From assembly GCA_015067305.1 (NCBI GenBank), contig SVMT01000004.1, forward strand, positions 1-64,000: 64,000 bases of DNA, written 5' to 3'. The notes beneath the pieces are model-generated. The model saw only the letters and a program-made list of their open reading frames with translations. It had not been told where the DNA came from and did not search any database. The translations under genes were made by a program, and so were the position numbers. Origin of the DNA: Oscillospiraceae bacterium (lineage in GTDB: Bacteria; Bacillota; Clostridia; Oscillospirales; UBA644). This document shows positions 57,813 to 64,000 of this stretch, piece by piece. The number at the start of each line of letters is the position of its first letter. Within the stretch, counting starts at the first letter, position 1.

Positions 57813-59480
57813 TCATTTAATTTTTTTGAGCAGTACGGAAATAAAGTCAAGGGCATTGATACTTTCTACCAATAATTTATTTCCTTCAATTTTTGCAGTG
57901 CCGTTTGCTGTGTCAATTACGGAGTACTCTCCACAAAGTGAAACTTCAATATTTTCAATCTTTTCGTTTTTATCGTTTGTGAGTAGTATCGCCATTTCGT
58001 CACCTGCTTCATTTTCAGAAGCCAATATATAGATTCCTTTTGAGGTAAAGGGTAATTCGGGATATGCTTCTTTAAGAATTTCGGAAATATCCGGTGCATC
58101 TTCAAAATCTATTGTGTAGGTATCCGTATCAAGTTCAATACAAGAAATTTCTCTTGCTGCAAGAATTTCAGCTGCGGTTCGGTCTGCAAGAATTTTTTCG
58201 TTTGCTGATTCTTTCGGTAAATGACGTGCATCTTCACCAAATACGATCGTCGGTCCTTTGCCTGAATATTTGGTGGGGAATCCGTTTACAGCTGCTAAAA
58301 TTCCTGAATACGGCATCGTGAATCGGGCCATCAGATTTTGGTCTCCAAGATATTTTTCAGGCAGTACAGCATCTCTTATTTTCTGTTCTGCACAGAAGAT
58401 TCTCCAGCCTATAGGAGTTTTATTTGCAAAGAAAGCAGATATCTTTTTATCTGTGGGCATATTTTTAAGATGTTCGTTAAGGAAAGAAAGTTCTCCATCT
58501 TTTTCCTGACCGTAATGAAGAATATATTTAAGTCTGCCAAACCTTGTTTGAGTTAAAGAAACTTTATCATATATTTCAATATTCCCTGCGGGGACTTCAT
58601 CTGTACGTGGAAAACTGTCATTTTCGTCCAAAAGTTCAAAGTCTGTATCTTCCAGCCATGCACTCTGCATTCTGACAAATTCCATTACGCCGGAAATTTT
58701 CATTCCGGGGAATCTGGGTTCAATAACCGGCCAATATGCAGCGCCTGAAAGGCGGAAATACGGTTTATTGCCTTCACCTGCGAGGATTTTAACAATATCT
58801 CTTACATTAAAACCGTCAAGGTCAAAATGAGTGAAGCTTGCGCAAAGTCCCATTCTTATTGTTGGGTCAACTCTGTCAACTGCGGCTCTCATACGTTTGC
58901 TGAAGTTTATAAGGGTTTCTCCCGTAAAGTCCATCCATGCTGTACGGTATTCATTCGGTTCTTTTGTAAAGAGCTCTTGGAGTTCTTCTCCTGTCCATTC
59001 ACGGCCTGTTTTTTTAGCAAATTCTTTTCTGTGGAGTTCACAGGCGCAAGTAAACCCTGGACGTACTGAAAGGACAAGCTCGTCATCAAGTAATATCAGA
59101 CTTGTTCCCGTTCTTGCAATATCCTCCATGTTCTTTTCCATATACAGAGTGAAGTCTTCATTCAGCGGACAGACCGCAGTTGTTGTTTGTCCTGAGAAAG
59201 AAGTTATTTGAACAGCATTGCTGAATTTATCGTAAAAGTTTTTTTCACGTGGAGATCCCCATCCGAGAGTTGTTGTCCAGATACCGGTAGCGAAGCCTTC
59301 GGATGTGTAATATTCGATATTCTTTTTCAGCTCGGAAAATATTTTTTTTCGGTCGTTTCCTTCTTCAAATATTTCACATTGAACCAGAAGCACCGCATCT
59401 GCATTACAAGCCTTCAAGTCTTCTAAAAACATTTTTCGGCTTTCATCTGTTTGAGGGGACATTATGGGAATTGTTAACAT
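57813..59480 (-). CDS. putative TIM-barrel glycoside-hydrolase-like protein, uncharacterised
   Basis: 555 aa from ATG 59480 (SD AAGGAG). No signal peptide. The N-terminal half looks like a TIM barrel of the GH42/GH-A style: EGFATGIWTTTLGWGSPREK, LILLDDELVL, PTIRMGLCASFTHFDLDGF, GVMEFVRMQSAW. The C-terminal part reads like the glutamine-amidotransferase-like and beta-sandwich domains that follow such barrels (GPTIVFGEDARHLP, GIYILASENEAGDEMAILLTND). I could not assign catalytic Glu residues with confidence. Intracellular sugar hydrolysis is a guess. Confidence 0.55.
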   Translation of the reverse strand: MLTIPIMSPQTDESRKMFLEDLKACNADAVLLVQCEIFEEGNDRKKIFSELKKNIEYYTSEGFATGIWTTTLGWGSPREKNFYDKFSNAVQITSFSGQTTTAVCPLNEDFTLYMEKNMEDIARTGTSLILLDDELVLSVRPGFTCACELHRKEFAKKTGREWTGEELQELFTKEPNEYRTAWMDFTGETLINFSKRMRAAVDRVDPTIRMGLCASFTHFDLDGFNVRDIVKILAGEGNKPYFRLSGAAYWPVIEPRFPGMKISGVMEFVRMQSAWLEDTDFELLDENDSFPRTDEVPAGNIEIYDKVSLTQTRFGRLKYILHYGQEKDGELSFLNEHLKNMPTDKKISAFFANKTPIGWRIFCAEQKIRDAVLPEKYLGDQNLMARFTMPYSGILAAVNGFPTKYSGKGPTIVFGEDARHLPKESANEKILADRTAAEILAAREISCIELDTDTYTIDFEDAPDISEILKEAYPELPFTSKGIYILASENEAGDEMAILLTNDKNEKIENIEVSLCGEYSVIDTANGTAKIEGNKLLVESINALDFISVLLKKIK

Positions 59481-59499
59481 GGTTATAAACTCCTTTTGT

Positions 59500-59528
59500 A
59501 TTATAATACGGGCTGTTAATTCTGTCAA
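59500..59528 (-). promoter_or_regulatory. promoter of the GH-like gene
   Basis: Minus strand: TTGACA, 17 bp, TATAAT. The start site falls only a few bases before the SD, giving a very short leader. Confidence 0.83.
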
Positions 59529-59547
59529 TATATTTTTATGAAAAAAA

Positions 59548-59574
59548 GACCGATAATAATTTGAATCTTCGGTC
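59548..59574 (-). terminator. terminator of the SpoIIE-divergent gene
   Basis: Stem GACCGA/TCGGTC with A/T runs extending it on both sides; T7 on the minus strand. It ends 5 bp from the gene stop. Confidence 0.7.
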
Positions 59575-59579
59575 CTTTT

Positions 59580-60305
59580 TTAGTTGTCGTATATAGTTTT
59601 TATTCCTGCGCAAGTGGGGGATTTCCAATAGATAGTGTCGTTGTAGTATTCATCAACCGATATTGCACAGAGAGATTCTCCTGCCGCATTTTTGAATACT
59701 GCGCTGTAACGGAATACCAATGCTCCTTCATTATTAAAAGAGGATATTTTCTTCATCGTTTTGTCCACAGCATCAGCAAGTGTGCTTTTTTCACAAAGGA
59801 TCTCAATATAAAGAGCCTGAGTTTCCATTCCTTTCGTGTCGTAGAAATTGAATGCTGTCATTTCGATGTCGTTTTCCGCAAAATAATATTTGAGCATATA
59901 GTAGTAAGTATTGTTATCTACTTCTTTTTCTGGAATGGTAACAGCGTATTTATCATTTATCTTCGTTATGTTTGTATACATATCGGAATAAATTGTCGCA
60001 CCGTTTGGATCCTTGAGCTTGATGTAATACTGTGAATATTTCAGATCAGAGGCTCTCAGAGCATCCAATGTCTTTCTTATCAGCATTATGTCAGATTCTT
60101 CGACTGCACTGTTCTCTGTAGGAAGTTCAAGTATAAGCAGACCCTGCCTTGATTCATATCCTTCAATAACTATTCCGCTTTCTGCAAGGTCCTTTCGTAT
60201 TGTATAGTCTCGTTCAGTAACAGTATAAGTGTAGAGCCCGAAATTTATTGCAACGGCGATAGCTGCGGCAATAACGGTCTTAAGTAAAGATATAAATATA
60301 CTCAT
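59580..60305 (-). CDS. membrane-anchored protein of unknown function, divergent from spoIIE
   Basis: 241 aa from ATG 60305 (AAGGAG SD). One N-terminal TM (about 6-27, VIAAAIAVAINFGLYTYTV), the remainder extracytoplasmic, alpha/beta in appearance, with no recognised motif (GIVIEGYESRQGLLILELP near the start). A perfect Spo0A-box sequence (60321-60327) lies in its 5' region, so a sporulation link is possible but unproven. Confidence 0.6.
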   Translation of the reverse strand: MSIFISLLKTVIAAAIAVAINFGLYTYTVTERDYTIRKDLAESGIVIEGYESRQGLLILELPTENSAVEESDIMLIRKTLDALRASDLKYSQYYIKLKDPNGATIYSDMYTNITKINDKYAVTIPEKEVDNNTYYYMLKYYFAENDIEMTAFNFYDTKGMETQALYIEILCEKSTLADAVDKTMKKISSFNNEGALVFRYSAVFKNAAGESLCAISVDEYYNDTIYWKSPTCAGIKTIYDN

Positions 60306-60320
60306 TTTGATCGGACTCCT

Positions 60321-60327
60321 TTCGACA
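60321..60327 (-). promoter_or_regulatory. candidate Spo0A box
   Basis: Minus strand TGTCGAA, the 0A-box core, between the divergent spoIIE and membrane-protein genes. A weaker TGTCGTT is at 60393-60399 on the plus strand, about 26 bp upstream of the spoIIE -35. Confidence 0.45.
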
Positions 60328-60424
60328 TTTATTTCCATAATCCATACTATTTTACCACATATATTTACCGAAGTCAAGTCATCTGCGTATTTTGTCGTTT
60401 TTTTTACGATTTCAACCTTTAATT

Positions 60425-60457
60425 ATGACATACTTTGCGTTCAGGGTGGTGTATAAT
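60425..60457 (+). promoter_or_regulatory. spoIIE promoter with 21-bp spacer
   Basis: ATGACA, 21 bp, TATAAT. Bacillus spoIIE and spoIIG use sigma-A promoters with similarly wide spacing that depend on Spo0A~P. Most other promoters in this window have 17 bp. Confidence 0.55.
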
Positions 60458-60482
60458 TGTTATATATTGAGGAGGTTTAAAC

Positions 60483-62339
60483 ATGAACAGAGTCAAAAAA
60501 ATTTTGAATGTAAATCTTATATCTACCGAAAAAAATATTGTGAAAAGAACGATAAGGTCTGCTGTTGTGGGATTGTTGGGATTTGTTCTTTCATCTGCTG
60601 GAGCCTCTGACGGTTTTGCACCTTTCGGTATTGCTTATATTCCTTTCGGTGGAGTTCCGGGACTTATCGGTGTTGTACTCGGTACTTGGATAAACGGTGA
60701 AGATGTTTTTAGATATATTGTAGCATCCATAGTCAACCATGTATCTTTTGTATATCTGAGAAATCTGCTTAGTATTCCTCATCCCATTACTGCATTTGTC
60801 ACGGCTCTCTGGTCGGTGCTTACAGCAGGACTTCTTGGGTTATTTACAGTCAGGACTAGTTTTACGGAGAACTGTTATTTTGCACTTACAGGTGTTATTG
60901 CAGGTGTTTTTTCGTATGTTTTTCTCGTTTATAAAAATACACTTACAGAACGAAAGGGTAGGCGTTCTTCAAAAACCGAATATTTGTGTTGCCTTGCAAC
61001 TGTTTCGGTTGTGATCGTTTCATTTTCTTCTCTTGGAAATATCTGGATATCTGCAACAGCAATACTTGCATATCTCAGTGTTTTTGCTGTAAGCGCTTCA
61101 AGCGGTTTTTTGAATTCGTTTGCATTTTCAGCTTCTGTTGGATTTTCTCTATTGATCTCAGATGTGAATAATAAGGTCGTTCTTGCGTCTTTGATGTTTG
61201 GGGCTTTGATCTCTGCTATTGTTTCTCCTTGGGGTAAATATGCGGTTTTTGCCTCATATGCAGTTTCCGGAGTTATAGCAAGTGTATATTTCCGTTCCGA
61301 TAATTTGCCATATTCTCAACTTTTTAATATAATTGCCGCAGGAGTGATCTTTCTGATGTTGCCGAAAACTGTTTATAAAGTAATAACCGAGGTCTTGATA
61401 CCTCAGACAGATTCCCGTAGAAAGAAAATTAAAAAACGAAAAATAAAAAAGAATCTTCCCGTAAAAGCGAGAATAAAAAATAAGAAGATATGTTCTGTTT
61501 GTGAGTCCTGCAAACACCGATTCATTTGTTGGGTAAAAGATTACGGTTACACTTCGGAAGTGTTTGAGGACTTTCGCCAAAGCGTCAAGCGGGGTGAATT
61601 CTCATTTCCGTCTCATTTTGTATCCAAATGCCCAAATACCGAAAAGCTATCCTTTGAATTAAGTTCAGAAATACTCAACCGCAAAGGCTTTAAGATCGAA
61701 TATTCCAAATGTTCCGAGCCAAAAGTCGGGGAAAGTGTTTGCGGCGACAGCTGTAGTGTTTTTACTTCTGGGGATAGACAGGTTATATGTATTGCCGATG
61801 GAATGGGAACAGGTCCTGCTGCGGCAAAAGAGAGCAGAAAATCTTCTAAATTAATTGAAGACCTGATGTGTAAGGGCGTCGCCAAAGAGGATGCTATACG
61901 GGTAATAAACGAAACGCTTATAAAAAGTGAATATGAAACCGTTCTTGCAATAGATATGTCCGTCCTTGATCTTAAAACAGGAGTGTGTGAATTTGTCAAA
62001 GCAGGGGCAGCACCGACATTTGTTATCCGAAACGGCAGTTTGTATGAACTCGGCTCAAAATCTGTTCCCGTTGGAATACTTGACGAGGTCAAACTTGAAT
62101 ATGAACGAAGCCGACTCCTTTCGGGAGATGTCCTTCTTATGGTTTCTGACGGAATGGTTTCTGACGGTTCGGATTGGCTTGCACTTTTGATACGCGGTAT
62201 GAGTGATCTCGAGCTCAGAAGTCCGTTACTTTTAACCAGCAGTATTATGACCGTTGCCAAACATTTAAAGAAAAATATCATGGATGATATAACCGTGGTC
62301 GCAGCCAAAATTATGGTTGATGAAGCTGTCTCCTCTTGA
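60483..62339 (+). CDS. spoIIE: stage II sporulation protein E (SpoIIE phosphatase)
   Basis: 618 aa, shorter than the Bacillus protein (about 827). The N-terminal 310 residues contain about ten TM helices (GLLGFVLSSAGASDGFAPFGIAY). A basic linker (RRKKIKKRKIKKN) and a Cys motif (C337, C340, C343, C349 in ICSVCESCKHRFICW) come next, then the PP2C domain from about 410: D439 in IADGMGTGPAAAKES, KAGAAPTFVIRNG and D556 in SDGMVSDGSDW. It dephosphorylates SpoIIAA to release sigma-F in the forespore and helps asymmetric division. The SD GGAGG precedes ATG 60483. Confidence 0.93.
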   Translation: MNRVKKILNVNLISTEKNIVKRTIRSAVVGLLGFVLSSAGASDGFAPFGIAYIPFGGVPGLIGVVLGTWINGEDVFRYIVASIVNHVSFVYLRNLLSIPHPITAFVTALWSVLTAGLLGLFTVRTSFTENCYFALTGVIAGVFSYVFLVYKNTLTERKGRRSSKTEYLCCLATVSVVIVSFSSLGNIWISATAILAYLSVFAVSASSGFLNSFAFSASVGFSLLISDVNNKVVLASLMFGALISAIVSPWGKYAVFASYAVSGVIASVYFRSDNLPYSQLFNIIAAGVIFLMLPKTVYKVITEVLIPQTDSRRKKIKKRKIKKNLPVKARIKNKKICSVCESCKHRFICWVKDYGYTSEVFEDFRQSVKRGEFSFPSHFVSKCPNTEKLSFELSSEILNRKGFKIEYSKCSEPKVGESVCGDSCSVFTSGDRQVICIADGMGTGPAAAKESRKSSKLIEDLMCKGVAKEDAIRVINETLIKSEYETVLAIDMSVLDLKTGVCEFVKAGAAPTFVIRNGSLYELGSKSVPVGILDEVKLEYERSRLLSGDVLLMVSDGMVSDGSDWLALLIRGMSDLELRSPLLLTSSIMTVAKHLKKNIMDDITVVAAKIMVDEAVSS

Positions 62340-62364
62340 CAATTTCGACATTTTATGATATAAT
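62336..62364 (+). promoter_or_regulatory. promoter of DUF975 gene
   Basis: TTGACA, 17 bp, TATAAT; the -35 overlaps the spoIIE stop codon. Confidence 0.83.
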
Positions 62365-62414
62365 CATTTTAGTCAATAATGTTATTGATACTATTTTGTA
62401 GAGGTGATTATTTC

Positions 62415-63242
62415 ATGTTAAACAGAAGTGAATTGAAGTCAAGAGCAAAAGCTGCTTTTAAGGGAAAATACTGGTGGACATTTGCTGCCTGCCTTGCGGT
62501 ATCTGCAATCATAGCAATACTTGGCGGTGGAAGTCTTCTCAGTTCCGGTTTTACTCCAGGATTTACAATATCTTTGAATGGTTTTATTGACGGCTACAAC
62601 TCCGGTTATCATGATATTGAAAGTGAATATTATTACATTGATGCTGAATTGAATGACGGTATTTTTGCAGTACTTTCGGTAATTATACTAGTTCTTATCC
62701 TTGTTTTGGGCATTATCTCTGTTGTTGGAATTGCCAAGAGTATTTTTATTTCCGATCCTTTAAAGGTCGGATTGAGATCATATTTCATGAATAACCGTGA
62801 AAATAAAGCAGAATTCAAGGATATTTTTTCTGTTTTTGTGGGAGGAAAATACCTCAATACAGTTGGTACCGTTTTTACAACAAATCTTTTCGTTTTTTTG
62901 TGGTCTTTGCTTTTTGTTATTCCCGGAATATATCATAAATATGTATATTGGCTTGTACCTTATATTTGTGCAGGAAATCCCGATGTTTCTGCTTCCGAAG
63001 CAAGACGTCTGAGCCGTGTAATGACTGAAGGTTATAAACTGGAGATTTTTGTTCTGGAGCTTTCTTTTATCGGTTGGAGACTTCTCGGCGGTGCGCTGAT
63101 CTTCGGTAATCATTTTATTGAACCGTATATTCAGGCTACATATGCGGAACTTTATGCGGAGCTCAGGGACAAAGCTGTTGCAAACGGTAAGATAAAGCCC
63201 GAAGAAGTGGGTTTGCCTATAGAAAATGTTTTTGAGTATTGA
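62415..63242 (+). CDS. DUF975-family membrane protein
   Basis: 275 aa from ATG 62415 (GAGGTGAT SD). Starts MLNRSELKSRAKAAFKGKYWWTF, the usual opening of DUF975 proteins, followed by several TM helices and the family-type segments PLKVGLRSYFMNNRENKAEF, LFVIPGIYHKYVYWLVPYI and SASEARRLSRVMTEGYKLEIFVLELSFIGW (in pieces). Function unknown. It is followed 16 bp later by the DUF3267 gene. Confidence 0.88.
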   Translation: MLNRSELKSRAKAAFKGKYWWTFAACLAVSAIIAILGGGSLLSSGFTPGFTISLNGFIDGYNSGYHDIESEYYYIDAELNDGIFAVLSVIILVLILVLGIISVVGIAKSIFISDPLKVGLRSYFMNNRENKAEFKDIFSVFVGGKYLNTVGTVFTTNLFVFLWSLLFVIPGIYHKYVYWLVPYICAGNPDVSASEARRLSRVMTEGYKLEIFVLELSFIGWRLLGGALIFGNHFIEPYIQATYAELYAELRDKAVANGKIKPEEVGLPIENVFEY

Positions 63243-63258
63243 ATCGGAGCAATATAAT

Positions 63259-63906
63259 ATGAGTGCAAAGGAAAGAAAACTTACCGAAAAAGAGCAAAAA
63301 AGAGCTGCCGAATTTGAAAAGCTGAGTCGAAAAATGCTTGATGACGGATATTCTCAAAGGGATTTAACAATCGGAATTCTTTACGCAAATATGATGGCTT
63401 TGTTTGTGGCGTGTCCTGTTGTTATTCTTTTGGGAATAGTATATGTCATGGTTCATCCCGAGGATGGTAATCTTTTGATTGTCTTTGAGGATAGATATTT
63501 GATATTTGCAATTACATTTTTTATCAGTATAATCGTTTTGACTGTTTTGCACGAGTTGATACACGGCTTGACATGGGCGTTTTTTACGGAAAAGCATTGG
63601 AAGTCCATATCTTTCGGTGTTATTTGGAGCGCCTTGACACCATATTGCACATGCAACGAACCATTAAATAAAAATGAATATATCTTAGGCTCTATTGCGC
63701 CTACGGTTATTTTGGGGCTGGCGCCGATGCTTATCGCGATTGTTGTAGGTTCACCTTTTTTGTTTTTGTTGGGAGCAATGATGTATCTCGGTGGTGGTGG
63801 AGATATGATGATCATTTTGAAAATGTTAAGATTTAAGGCAAACGGCTCTGAAGTTTTGTATTTCGACCATCCTTATAAAGTAGGACTAATTGTTTTCGAA
63901 AAATAA
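63259..63906 (+). CDS. DUF3267-type membrane metalloprotease-like protein
   Basis: 215 aa from ATG 63259. Four or so TM helices with HELIHG in the second or third (LTVLHELIHGLTWAFF), the HExxH zinc motif of intramembrane-type peptidases, and a late GGGGDMMIILKMLRF segment where the third ligand Asp is expected. DUF3267 proteins have this layout; substrates are unknown. Probably cotranscribed with the DUF975 gene. Confidence 0.83.
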   Translation: MSAKERKLTEKEQKRAAEFEKLSRKMLDDGYSQRDLTIGILYANMMALFVACPVVILLGIVYVMVHPEDGNLLIVFEDRYLIFAITFFISIIVLTVLHELIHGLTWAFFTEKHWKSISFGVIWSALTPYCTCNEPLNKNEYILGSIAPTVILGLAPMLIAIVVGSPFLFLLGAMMYLGGGGDMMIILKMLRFKANGSEVLYFDHPYKVGLIVFEK

Positions 63907-63922
63907 TATTATTAGCGGATAA

Positions 63923-63969
63923 AAGATCCTCTGTTTGACTCTGTCATTCAGTGGGTCTTCTTTCTTATT
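63923..63969 (+). terminator. terminator after the DUF3267 gene
   Basis: AAGATCCTCTG pairs with CAGTGGGTCTT at 10 of 11 positions (one G-U), 15-nt loop, then CTTTCTTATTTT. Confidence 0.7.
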
Positions 63970-64000
63970 TTATGGAAAGTTTTAAGTCGAAATAATACTA

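Noticed and set aside
1-64000. rRNA, tRNA, CRISPR arrays, prophage or defence islands
   Set aside because: No repeats with regular spacing, no cloverleaf-like sequences, and no cas, integrase, toxin or restriction genes were recognised.

Overview
The window looks like a chromosomal segment of a low-GC, endospore-forming anaerobic Firmicute of class Clostridia, probably an uncultured gut or rumen Oscillospirales/Ruminococcaceae-type organism. Evidence: a pro-sigma-K gene and spoIIE (sporulation); an NADH/ferredoxin-type [FeFe]-hydrogenase operon (fermentative H2 metabolism); GTP-type PEP carboxykinase; many secreted or lipidated carbohydrate-active proteins; strong Shine-Dalgarno sites; and sigma-A promoters with almost uniform 17-bp spacing. 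I saw no rRNA, tRNA, CRISPR array or prophage. The only mobile DNA is a 0.4-kb ISL3 remnant.

Layout. (1) 1-6891, minus strand: a ten-gene operon for an electron-bifurcating hydrogenase (NuoE-, HndB- and NuoF-like subunits, then HydA running off the left edge). Six regulatory-looking genes sit inside it: two DRTGG proteins, two GHKL ATPases, a PHP phosphoesterase and a second, sensor-like H-cluster protein. (2) 7131-15558: a zinc-less M14-like protein, GTP-PEPCK, a pantothenate kinase/ECF-transporter pair, an esterase, a CBM9-like surface protein, a Cys-rich coat-like protein and a beta-helix glycosidase. (3) 15864-21911: rhamnulokinase, PepV-type dipeptidase, a Tyr-rich secreted protein and an SGNH lipoprotein. 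(4) 22015-30414: one operon with every shikimate-pathway enzyme plus both the Tyr and Phe branches, preceded by a 20-codon leader peptide made largely of Tyr and Phe codons and an intrinsic terminator. (5) 30539-39316: EutH, a tandem FtsX-like permease duplication, and a VanZ/ABC/GntR operon with its own operator. (6) 39465-48839: a tiny ORF, sigK, DegV, PfkA, a PHP-like protein, a phosphoesterase, an acetylxylan-esterase lipoprotein and an orphan solute-binding lipoprotein. (7) 48844-51797: IS remnant and a sugar-acid catabolic cluster. (8) 52017-63906: two-component system, MscS channel, acetyltransferase, YeiH-type transporter, N-acetylneuraminate-lyase-like protein, a GH-like protein, spoIIE with a divergent membrane protein, and two small membrane proteins.

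The most interesting signal is the Tyr/Phe leader-peptide attenuator of the aro operon at 22050-22248. Firmicutes usually control such operons with T-box RNAs or TRAP-like proteins; here ribosome stalling at a YYFSYYFYF tract appears to decide read-through into an operon that makes exactly those two amino acids. Other points of note are the sensor-like hydrogenase (proton-relay Cys replaced by Ala, H-cluster ligands kept) and its signalling cassette, two palindromic operators abutting -10 boxes, a hairpin between the SD and AUG of rhaB, and promoters nested in upstream terminators. All functions are read from sequence motifs alone; no searches were run.
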